Positions 55,017 to 64,000 of a DNA stretch of 64,000 nucleotides are shown piece after piece; the first letter of the stretch is position 1, and every line of letters begins with the position of its first letter. This stretch comes from Hydractinia symbiolongicarpus (taxonomy: Eukaryota > Cnidaria > Hydrozoa > Anthoathecata > Hydractiniidae), in assembly GCF_029227915.1 (NCBI RefSeq), contig NC_079881.1:13493501-13557500 (forward strand), given 5' to 3'. Position numbers and translations under genes: made by a program. The notes below the pieces were generated by a model. It was not told the DNA's origin, searched no databases, and saw nothing but the letters and a program-made list of their open reading frames with translations.

Positions 55017-55229
55017 ATTAGGCCGTAAAAGACCAAATTACAGGCTTTAAAGACATGTAAAATGACCTATAATGCATTTCAAAGGACTGTGTACGTAGTT
55101 AGCAGCGTTCATAGAGCCTGGCGTTCAAGAAAACGACTTAATACATCGTAGACCATTGAGATTAAAAGGAACAGCCGAATGGAACTTGTCGGAGTTCGTA
55201 GAAGCGCGTGATTTACGTGTAGACTCCAT
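55017..55229 (+). repeat. Long 213-bp monomer with internal partial duplication
   Basis: At about 55058 the text GACATGT runs into AAAATGACCTATAATGC instead of GCACGTAGTT. The GTAAAA…CAGGCTTTAAAG part is therefore present twice in diverged forms, and the distance between flanking landmarks is 213 bp (181 + 32). The join has the short shared string GT. Confidence 0.82.
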
Positions 55230-58200
55230 ATTATGCCGTAAAAGGCCATATTACAGGCTTTAAAGGACTGTGCACGTAGTTAGCAGCGTTCTCAGAGCCT
55301 GGCGCTCAAGAAAACGGCTTATTATATCGTAGTCCATTGAGATTAAAAAGAACAGACTGATTCCCACTTGTCTGGGCTCGTGGAATCACGTGATTTACGT
55401 GTAGACTCCAAATTAGGCCGTAAAAGACCAAATTACAGGCTTTAAAGACATGTGCACGTAGTTAGGGACGTTCTCAGAGCCTGGCGCTCAAGAAAACGAC
55501 TTAGTACATCGTAGACCATTGAGATTAAAAGGAACAGCCGAATGGAACTTGTCAGAGTTAGTGGAATCACGTGATTTACGTGTAGACTCCATATTAGGCC
55601 GTAAAAAGCCAAATTACAGGCTTTAAAGACATGTGCACGTAGTTAGGAACGTTCTCAGAGCCTGGCGCTCAAGAAAACGACTTAATACATCGTAGGCCAT
55701 TGAGATTAAAAGGAACAGCCGAATGGAACTTGTCAGAGTTAGTGGAATCACGTGATTTACATGCAGTCTCTTTATTAGGCCGTAAAAGGACTTATTATGC
55801 GTTTCAAAGGACTGTGTACGTAGTTACCAGCGTTCATAGAGCGTGGCGTTCAAGAAAACGACTTAATACATCGTAGACCATTGAGATTAAAAGGAACAGC
55901 CGAATGGAACTTGTCGGAGTTCGTAGAATCACGTGATTTACGTGTAGACTCCATATTAGGCGTAAATGGCCATGTTACAGGCTTTAAAGACATGTGCACG
56001 TAGTTAGCAGCGTTTATAGAGCCTGGCGTTCAAGAAAACAACTTAATACATCGTAGACCATTGAGATTAAAAGGAAGAGCCGAATGGAACTTGTCGGAGT
56101 TAGTGGAATCACGTGTCTTACGTGTAGACTCCATATTAGGCCGTAAAAAGCCATATTACAGGCTTTAAAGGACTGTGAACGTAGTTAGCAGCGTTCATAG
56201 AGCCTGGCGCACAGGAAAACGACTTAGTATATCGTAGTCCATTGAGATTAAAAGGAACAGACCAATGGGAACTTGTCTGTCCTCGTGGAATCACTTTATT
56301 TACGTTTAGACTCCATGTTAGGCCGTAAAAGGCCATATTACAGGCTTTAAAGGCCTGTGGAAGAAGTTAGCAGCGTTCTTGCAGCCTGACACTCAAGAAA
56401 ACGAATTAATACATCGTAGTTCATTGAAATTGAAAGGAATAGGCCGATGACCTCCGTCTGTGCTCGTGGAACTCCCTGAATTAAGTGTAGTCTTCTTATT
56501 AGGCCATAAGAGGCTGTATTACACGGTTTAAAGGTCTGTCCACTTAATTAGGAACGTTCTCAGAGCCTGGCGCTCAAGAAAACGGCTTATTATATCGTAG
56601 TCCATTGAGATTAAAAAGAACAGACTGATTCCCACTTGTCTGGGCTCGTGGAATCACGTGATTTACGTGTAGACTCCAAATTAGGCCGTAAAAGACCAAA
56701 TTACAGGCTTTAAAGACATGTGCACGTAGTTAGGGACGCTCTCAGAGCCTGGCGCTCAAGAAAACGACTTAGTACATCGTAGACCATTGAGATTAAAAGG
56801 AACAGCCGAATGGAACTTGTCAGAGTTAGTTGAATCACTTTATTTACGTTTAGACTCCATGTTAGGCCGTAAAAGGCCATATTGCAGGCTTTAAAGGCCT
56901 GTGGAAGAAGTTAGCAGTGTTCTTGCAGACTGACGCTCAAGAAAACGAATTAACACATCGTAGTTCATTAAAATTGAAAGGAATAGGCCGATGACCTCCT
57001 GTCTGTGCTTGTGGAACTCCCTGACTTAAGTGTAGTCTCCTTATTAGGCCACAAGAGGCCGTATTACACGGTTTAAAGGTCTGTCCACGTAATTAGGAAC
57101 GTTCTCAGAGTCTGGCGCTTAAGAAAACGACTTAATACATCGTAGACCATTGAGATTAAAAGGAACAGCCGAATGGATCTTGTCAGAGTTAGTGGAATCA
57201 CGTGATTTACGTGTAGACTCCATATTAGGCCGTAAAAAGCCATATTACAGGCTTTAAAGGACTGTGCACGTAGTTAGCAGCGTTCATAGAGCCTGGCGCT
57301 CAAGAAAACGACTTAATACATCGTAGACCATTGAGATTAAAAGGAACAGCCGAATGGAACTTGTCAGAGTTAGTGGAATCACGTGATTTACGTGTAGACT
57401 CCATATTAGGCCGTAAAAAGCCATATTACAGGCTTTAAAGGACTGTGCACGTAGTTAGCAGCGTTCATAGAGCCTGACGTACAGGAAAACGACTTAGTAT
57501 ATCGTAGTCCATTGAGATTGAAAGGAATAGACCGATGGCAACTTCTCTGGGCTCGTGGAATCAGGTGACTTACATGCAGTCTCTTTATTAGGCCGTAAAA
57601 GGACCTATAATGCATTTCAAAGGACTGTGTACGTAGTTAGCAGCGTTCATAGAGCCTGGCGTTCAAGAAAACGACTTAATACATCGTAGACCATTGAGAT
57701 TAAAAGGAACAGCCGAATGGAACTTGTCGGAGTTCGTAGAAGCGCGTGATTTACGTGTAGACTCCATATTATGCCGTAAAAGGCCATATTACAGGCTTTA
57801 AAGGACTGTGCACGTAGTTAGCAGCGTTCTCAGAGCCTGGCGTTCAAGTAAACGGCTTATTATATCGTAGTCCATTGAGATTAAAAAGAACAGACTGATC
57901 CCCACTTGTCTGGGCTCGTGGAATCACGTGATTTACGTGTAGACTCCAAATTAGGCCGTAAAAGGCCAAATTACAGGCTTTAAAGACATGTGCACGTAAT
58001 TAGGAACGTTGTCAGAGCCTGGTGCTCAAGAAAACGACTTAATACATCGTAGGCCATTGAGATTAAAAGGAACAGCCGAATGGAACTTGTCAGAGTTAGT
58101 GGAATCACGTGATTTACATGCAGTCTCTTTATTAGGCCGTAAAAGGACTTATTATGCGTTTCAAAGGACTGTGTACGTATTTACCAGCGTTCATAGAGCG

Positions 58201-60011
58201 TGGCGTTCAAGAAAACGACTTAATACATCGTAGACCATTGAGATTAAAAGGAACAGCCGAAAGGAACTTGTCGGAGTTCGTAAAATCACGTGATTTACGT
58301 GTAGACTCCATTTTAGGCGTAAATGGCCATGTTACAGGCTTTAAAGAAATGTGCACGTAGTTAGCAGCGTTCATAGAGCCTGGCGTTCAAGAAAACGACT
58401 TAATACATCGTAGACCATTGAGATTAAAAGGAAGAGCCGAATGGAACTTGTCGGAGTTAGTGGAATCACGTGATTTACGTGTAGACTCCATATTAGGCCG
58501 TAAAAAGCCATATTACAGGCTTTAAAAGACTGTGAACGTAGTTAGCAGCGTTCATAGAGCCTGGCGCACAGGAAAACGACTTAGTATATCGTAGTCCATT
58601 GAGATTAAAAGGAACAGACCAATGGGAACTTGTCTGTCCTCGTGGAATCACTTTATTTACGTTTAGACTCCATGTTAGGCCGTAAAAGGCCATATTACAG
58701 GCTTTAAAGGCCTGTGGAAGAAGTTAGCAGCGTTCTTGCAGACTGACGCTCAAGAAAACGAATTAATACATCGTAGTTCATTGAAATTGAAAGGAATAGG
58801 CCGATGACCTCCTGTCTGTGCTCGTGGAACTCCCTGACTTAAGTGTAGTCTCCTTATTAGGCCATAAGAGGCTGTATTACACGGTTTAACGGTCTGTCCA
58901 CGTAATTAGGAACGTTCTCAGAGCCTGGCGCTCAAGAAAACGGCTTATTATATCGTAGTCCATTGAGAATAAAAAGAACAGACTGATTCCCACTTGTCTG
59001 GGCTCGTGGAATCACGTGATTTACGTGTAGACTCCAAATTAGGCCGTAAAAGGCCAAATTACAGGCTTTAAAGACATGTGCACGTAGTTAGGGACGTTCT
59101 CAGAGCCTGGCGCTCAAGAAAACGACTTAATACATCGTAGACCATTGAGATTAAAAGAAACAGCCGAATGGAACTTGTCAGAGTTAGTTGAATCACTTTA
59201 TTTACGTTTAGACTCCATATTAGGCCGTAAAAAGCCATATTACAGGCTTTAAAGGACTGTGCACGTAGTTAGCAGCGTTCTTAGAGTCTGGCATTCAGGA
59301 ACACGACTGAACACATCGTAGTCCATTGAGATTAAAAGGAACAGCCAAATGGATCTTGTCAGAGTTAGTGGAATCACGTGATTTACGTGTAGACTCCATA
59401 TTAGGCCATATAAAACGCCATATTACAGGCTTTAAAGGACTGTGCACGTAGTTAGCAGCGTTCATAGAGCCTGGCGCATAGGAAAACGACTTAGTGTATC
59501 GTAGTCCATTGAGATTGAAAAGAATAGACCGATGGCAACTTCTCTGGGCTCGTGGAATCACGTGACTTACATGCAGTCTCTTTATTAGGCCGTAAAAGGA
59601 CTTATTATGCGTTTCAAAGGTTTGTGTACGTAGTTAGCAGCGTTCATAGAGCCTGGCGTTCAAGAAAACGACTTAATACATCGCAGACCATTGAGATTAA
59701 AATGAACAGCCGAATGGAACTTGTCGGAGTTCGTAGAATCACGTGATTTACGTGTAGACTCCAAATTAGGCCGTAAAAGGCCAAATTACAGGCTTTAAAG
59801 TCATGTGCACGTAGTTAGGAACGTTCTCAGAGCCTGGCGCTCAAGAAAACGACTTAATACATCGTAGGCCATTGAGATTAAAAGGAACAGCCGAATGGAA
59901 CTTGTCAGAGTTAGTGGAATCACGTGATTTACATGCAGTCTCTTTATTAGGCCGTAAAAGGACTTATTACAGGCTTTAAAGGCCTGTGGGAGAAGTTAGC
60001 AGCGTTATTGC

Positions 60012-60504
60012 AGCCTGACGCTCAAGAAAACGAATTAATACATCGTAGTCCATTGAGATTGAAAGGAATAGACCAATGGCAACTGTAGACTCCATATTAA
60101 GCCGTAAAAGGCTTTATTACAGGTTTTAAAGGCCTGTACACGTAGTTGGTAACCTTTTTAAACACTGGCTTTAATGAAAATGACTTAAGACATCGTAGTC
60201 CATTGAGATTGAAAGGAACAGACCAATGGTAACTTGTCTGTGCTCGTGGAATCACTTTATTCAGGTTTACACTCCATATTAGGACGTAAAAGGCCATATT
60301 ACAGGCTTTAAAGGCCTGTGGAAGAAGTTAGCAGCGTTCTTGCAGCCTGACGCTCAAGAAAACGAATTAATACATCGTAGTTCATTGAAGTTGAAAGGAA
60401 TAGGCCGATGACCTCCTGTCTGTGCTCGTGGAACTCCCTGACTTAAGTGTAGTCTCCTTATTAGGCCATAAGAGGCCGTATTACACGGTTTAAAGGTCTG
60501 TCCA
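60012..60504 (+). repeat. Left arm of a 493-bp inverted repeat
   Basis: Pairs without indels with 61784-62276 in reverse complement (paired coordinates sum to 122288). Private variants shared by both arms include AAACACTGGCTTTAATGAAA, AAAGGCTTTATTACAGG and ATTAGGACGTAAAAGG. I noticed four mismatches, about 99% identity. It includes the 149-bp truncated monomer. Confidence 0.88.
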
Positions 60505-60704
60505 CTATCGAATAGACAGATGGCAACTTCTCTGTCATTGTGGAAACACGTGACTTACATGCAGTCTCTTTATTAGGTCGTAAAAGGACCTATTATGCGT
60601 TTCAAAGGACTGTGTACGTAGTTAGCAGCGTTCATAGAGCCTGGCGTTCAAGAAAACGACTTAACACATCGTAGACCATTGAGATTAAAAGGAACAGCCG
60701 AATG

Positions 60705-60720
60705 GAACTTGTTGTGTAAT
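60705..60720. other. Strand-switch (inversion) junction in the array
   Basis: Up to 60712 the text is a normal family I monomer ending …GAATGGAACTTGT, where CGGAGTT or CAGAGTT should follow. From 60714 the sequence is GTGTAATACGGCCTC, the reverse complement of the family III segment GAGGCCGTATTACAC. The single T at 60713 cannot be assigned to either side. There is no inserted foreign sequence and no long homology at the join, only a direct change of strand. A real inversion breakpoint and an assembly join would look the same here. Confidence 0.9.
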
Positions 60721-61312
60721 ACGGCCTCTTGTGACATAATAAGGAGACTACATTTAAGTCAGGGAGTTCCACGAGCACAGACAGGAGGTCATCGGCCTAT
60801 TCCTTTCAATTTTAATGAACTACGATGTGTTAATTCGTTTTCTTGAGCGTCAGGCTGCAAGAACGCTGCTAACTTCTTCCACAGGCCTTTAAAGCCTGTA
60901 ATATGGCCTATTACGGCCTAACATGGAGTCTAAACGTAAATTAAGTGATTCCACGAGGACAGACAAGTTCCCATTGGTCTGTTCCTTTTAATCTCAATGG
61001 ACTACGATATACTAAGTCGTTTTCCTGTGCGCCAGGCTCTGAGAACGTCCCTAACTACGTGCACATGTCTTTAAAGCCTGTTATTTGGCCTTTTACGGCC
61101 TAATATGGAGTCTACACGTAAATCACGTGATTCCACTAACTCCGACAAGTTCCATTCGGCTCTTCCTTTTAATCCCAATGGTCTACGATGTATTAAGTCG
61201 TTTTCTTGAACACCAGGCTCTATAAACGCTGCTAACTACGTGCACATGTCTTTAAAGCCTGTAACATGGCCATTTACGCCTAATATGGAGTCTACACGTA
61301 AATCACGTGATT
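60714..61312 (-). repeat. Inverted counterpart of 52814-53412
   Basis: Colinear reverse complement of 52814-53412 over 599 bp (paired coordinates sum to 114126). It shares the rare variants GGCCAAATAACAGG, ACCATTGGGATTAAAAGG and GGAATCACTTAATTTACG. About ten mismatches were noticed, roughly 98% identity. It stops at 61313, exactly where the 330-bp duplication seam lies in the forward copy, and continues into a normal family I monomer. The inverted copy therefore predates or lacks that seam. Confidence 0.85.
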
Positions 61313-61477
61313 CTACGAACTCCGACAAGTTCCATTCAGCTGTTCCTTTTAATCTCAATGGTCTACGATGTATTAAGTCGTTTTCTTGAACGCCAAGCTC
61401 TATGAACGCTGGTAACTACGTACACAGTCTTTTGAAACGCATAATAATTCCTTTTACGGCCTAATAAAGAGACTGCA

Positions 61478-62716
61478 TGTAAATCACGTGATTCCACTAA
61501 CTCTGACAAGTTCCATTCGGCTGTTCCTTTTAATCTCAATGGCCTACGATGTATTAAGTCGTTTTCTTGAGCGCCAGGCTCTGAGAACGTTCCTAACTAC
61601 GTGCACATGTCTTTAAAGCCTGTAATTTGGCCTTTTACGGCCTAATTTGGAGTCTACACGTAAATCACGTGATTCCACGAGCCCAGACAAGTGGGGATCA
61701 GTCTGTTCTTTTTAATCTCAATGGACTACGATATAATAAGCCGTTTACTTGAGTGCCAGGCTCTGAGAACGTTCCTAATTACATGGACAGACCTTTAAAC
61801 CGTGTAATACGGCCTCTTATGGCCTAATAAGGAGACTACACTTAAGTCAGGGAGTTCCACGAGCACAGACAGGAGGTCATCGGCCTATTCCTTTCAACTT
61901 CAATGAACTACGATGTATTAATTCGTTTTCTTGAGCGTCAGGCTGCAAGAACGCTGCTAACTTCTTCAACAGGCCTTTAAAGCCTGTAATATGGCCTTTT
62001 ACGTCCTAATATGGAGTGTAAACGTGAATAAAGTGATTCCACGAGCACAGGCAAGTTCCCATTGGTCTGTTCCTTTCAATCTCAATGGACTACGATGTCT
62101 TAAGTCATTTTCATTAAAGCCAGTGTTTAAAAAGGTTACCAACTACGTGTACAGGCCTTTAAAACCTGTAATAAAGCCTTTTACGGCTTAATATGGAGTC
62201 TACAGTTGCCATTGGTCTATTCCTTTCAATCTCAATGGACTACGATGTATTAATTCGTTTTCTTGAGCGTCAGGCTCTGAGAACGTTCCTAACTACGTGC
62301 ACATGTCTTTAAAGCCTGTAATATGGCCTTTTACGCCTAATAAAGAGACTGCATGTAAATCACGTGATTCCACTAACTCTGACAAGTTCCATTCGGCTGT
62401 TCCTTTTAATCTCAATGGACTACGATATAATAAGCCGTTTACTTGAGCGCCAGGCTCTATGAACGCTGGTAACTACGTACACAGTCCTTTGAAACGCATA
62501 ATAAGTCCTTTTACGGCATAATATGGAGTCTACACGTAAGTCACGTGATTCCACGAGCCCAGAGAAGTTGCCATCGGTCTATTCCTTTCAATCTCAATGG
62601 ACTACGATATACTAAGTCGTTTTCCTGTACGCCAGGCTCTATGAACGCTGCTAACTACGCGCACAGTCCTTTAAAGCCTGTAATATGGCTTTTTACGGCC
62701 TAATATGGAGTCTACA
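61478..62716 (-). repeat. 1239-bp tandem unit in the inverted tract, first
   Basis: 61478-62586 recurs at 62717-63825 (offset 1239 bp, about 6.8 monomers because one monomer is a short form). It contains families I, IV, III, II, the 149-bp short form and V in reverse orientation. Confidence 0.85.
61784..62276 (-). repeat. Right arm of the 493-bp inverted repeat
   Basis: Reverse complement of 60012-60504. The inverted tract carries a second copy at 63023-63515 through its 1239-bp duplication. The two arms are separated by 1279 bp that contain the strand switch, off-centre at 60713. Confidence 0.88.
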
Positions 62717-63825
62717 CGTAAATCACGTGATTCCACTAACTCTGACAAGTTCCATTCGGCTGTTCCTTTTAATCTCAATGGCCTACGATGTATTAAGTCG
62801 TTTTCTTGAGCGCCAGGCTCTGAGAACGTTCCTAACTACGTGCACATGTCTTTAAAGCCTGTAATTTGGCCTTTTGAGGCCTAATTTGGAGTCTACACGT
62901 AAATCACGTGATTCCACGAGCCCAGACAAGTGGGGATCAGTCTGTTCTTTTTAATCTCAATGGACTACGATATAATAAGCCGTTTACTTGAGTGCCAGGC
63001 TCTGAGAACGTTCCTAATTACATGGACAGACCTTTAAACCGTGTAATACGGCCTCTTATGGCCTAATAAGGAGACTACACTTAAGTCAGGGAGTTCCACG
63101 AGCACAGACAGGAGGTCATCGGCCTATTCCTTTCAACTTCAATGAACTACGATGTATTAATTCGTTTTCTTGAGCGTCAGGCTGCAAGAACGCTGCTAAC
63201 TTCTTCAACAGGCCTTTAAAGCCTGTAATATGGCCTTTTACGTCCTAATATGGAGTGTAAACGTGAATAAAGTGATTCCACGAGCACAGGCAAGTTCCCA
63301 TTGGTCTGTTCCTTTCAATCTCAATGGACTACGATGTCTTAAGTCATTTTCATTAAAGCCAGTGTTTAAAAAGGTTACCAACTACGTGTACAGGCCTTTA
63401 AAACCTGTAATAAAGTCTTTTACGGCTTAATATGGAGTCTACAGTTGCCATTGGTCTATTCCTTTCAATCTCAATGGACTACGATGTATTAATTCGTTTT
63501 CTTGAGCGTCAGGCTCTGAGAACGTTCCTAACTACGTGCACATGTCTTTAAAGCCTGTAATATGGCCTTTTACGCCTAATAAAGAGACTGCATGTAAATC
63601 ACGTGATTCCACTAACTCTGACAAGTTCCATTCGGCTGTTCCTTTTAATCTCAATGGACTACGATATAATAAGCTGTTTACTTGAGCGCCAGGCTCTATG
63701 AACGCTGGTAACTACGTACACAGTCCTTTGAAACGCATAATAAGTCCTTTTACGGCATAATATGGAGTCTACACGTAAGTCACGTGATTCCACGAGCCCA
63801 GAGAAGTTGCCATCGGTCTATTCCT
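62717..63825 (-). repeat. 1239-bp tandem unit in the inverted tract, second (partial)
   Basis: Copy of 61478-62586. Differences noticed include CCTTTTGAGGCC at 62871 against CCTTTTACGGCC at 61632, and AAGCTGTTTAC at 63671 against AAGCCGTTTAC. After about 63825 it continues into family I monomers to the window end. Confidence 0.85.
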
Positions 63826-64000
63826 TTTAATCTCAATGGTCTACGATGTATTAAGTCGTTTTCTTGAGCGCCAGGCTCTATGAACGCTGCTAACTACGTG
63901 CACATGTCTTTAAAGCCTGTAATATGGCCATTTACGCCTAATATGGAGTCTACACGCAAATCACGTGATTCTACGAACTCCGACAAGTTCCATTCGGCTG

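Larger units (their letters stand above)
1..60712 (+). repeat. Satellite array of about 181-bp monomers, forward orientation
   Basis: Landmarks such as ATTAGGCCGTAAAAGGCC recur every 181-182 bp (for example at 113, 295 and 476) without interruption, all in one orientation. A typical monomer (54661-54841) holds, in order, GGCC-N6-GGCC, the dyad CAGGCTTTAAAGG, GTGCACGTAGTTAGCAGCG, GAGCCTGGCG, CATCGTAG(A/T)CCATTGAGATT, a family-specific segment, and usually GGAATCACGTGATTTACGTG. At least six monomer families are interleaved. I found no unique sequence, coding gene, RNA gene or transposon in this stretch. The period is mostly not a multiple of three, so reading frames close within about one monomer. 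A heterochromatic (centromeric or pericentromeric) origin is inference from length, period and absence of genes. Confidence 0.97.
52034..60712 (+). repeat. Mosaic, less homogenised forward zone
   Basis: Past the end of segmental copy 2 the array has no long continuous HOR. Short paralogous blocks are shuffled instead: 53610-54182 matches 57267-57839 (+3657), 54252-54859 matches 56821-57428 (+2569), 53941-54190 matches 55060-55309 (+1119), and the monomer at 56136 matches that at 58493 (+2357). Two out-of-register joins lie near 52811 and 55059. No gene or unique DNA is visible. Confidence 0.82.
60713..64000 (-). repeat. Same satellite in inverted orientation
   Basis: From about 60713 every landmark appears as its reverse complement: GGCCTTTTACGGCCTAAT, CTACGATGTATTAAGTCG, CGCCAGGCTC and AATCACGTGATTCC. 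Monomer length and families are unchanged. The inverted tract runs to the window end, so its far boundary is unknown. It contains family I, II, III, IV and V monomers and a 1239-bp direct duplication. Confidence 0.96.

Noticed and set aside
477-63430. Dozens of 60-128-codon open reading frames on both strands, many near-identical
   Set aside because: All are translations of the same monomer in different frames. They recur with the repeat period, overlap each other on opposite strands, end at stops fixed in the monomer and resemble no protein family I recognise.
1-64000. CRISPR array
   Set aside because: The units are about 181 bp, adjacent and similar throughout. There are no short direct repeats separated by unique spacers and no cas genes.
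1-64000. Ribosomal DNA spacer, telomeric repeat or transposon-derived array
   Set aside because: I saw no rRNA-like segment, no short telomere-type hexamer or heptamer tracts, no terminal inverted repeats with target-site duplications, and no reverse transcriptase or transposase reading frame.

Overview
The whole 64-kb window is one tandem satellite-DNA array. I see no protein-coding gene, RNA gene, transposon, telomere repeat or unique single-copy DNA. The basic unit is a monomer of about 181 bp (one hand-counted monomer, 54661-54841, is 181 bp and about 43-44% GC), so the window holds roughly 350 monomers. Gene-free tandem DNA of this length with a near-nucleosomal unit points to eukaryotic constitutive heterochromatin, for example a centromere, pericentromere or a heterochromatic/B chromosome. 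CpG is not depleted, which argues mildly for an invertebrate or another lineage with little CpG methylation. I cannot name the species or the satellite family.

Monomers fall into at least six sequence families. I (…CAGCCGAATGGAACTTGTC…) and IV (…GATCCCCACTTGTCTGGG…) carry the 12-bp palindrome AATCACGTGATT. V (…GATGGCAACTTCTCTGGG…, often followed by GACTTACATGCAGTCTC) keeps the CACGTG core. II (…CACTTTATTTACG…), III (…GAACTCCCTGACTTAAG…) and VI (…GGCAATTTATGCTGG…) lack it. Shortened monomers of about 112 and 149 bp recur at fixed places.

Layout. 1-1268: near-identical copy of 7129-8396 (and 36391-37658). 1269-1880: copy of 28540-29151. 1881-26116: copy 1 of a large segmental duplication. It contains a 3345-bp higher-order repeat (HOR) in 2.84 tandem copies (13571-23070). 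26117-31505: a different HOR zone with three copies of a 1.81-kb (ten-monomer) unit. 31506-52033: copy 2 of the segmental duplication. It differs from copy 1 mainly by lacking exactly 363 bp (two monomers) and exactly one 3345-bp unit. 52034-60712: a more mosaic zone with short-range duplications and out-of-register junctions. At about 60712/60713 the array switches strand, and 60713-64000 is the same satellite in reverse orientation, itself containing a 1239-bp tandem duplication.

Nothing here works together as an operon or pathway. The biology is structural: satellite homogenisation by unequal exchange, one inversion, and a recurrent palindromic CACGTG motif present in only some monomer families. 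The short open reading frames (60-128 codons) on both strands are by-products of the repeat and are not annotated as genes.
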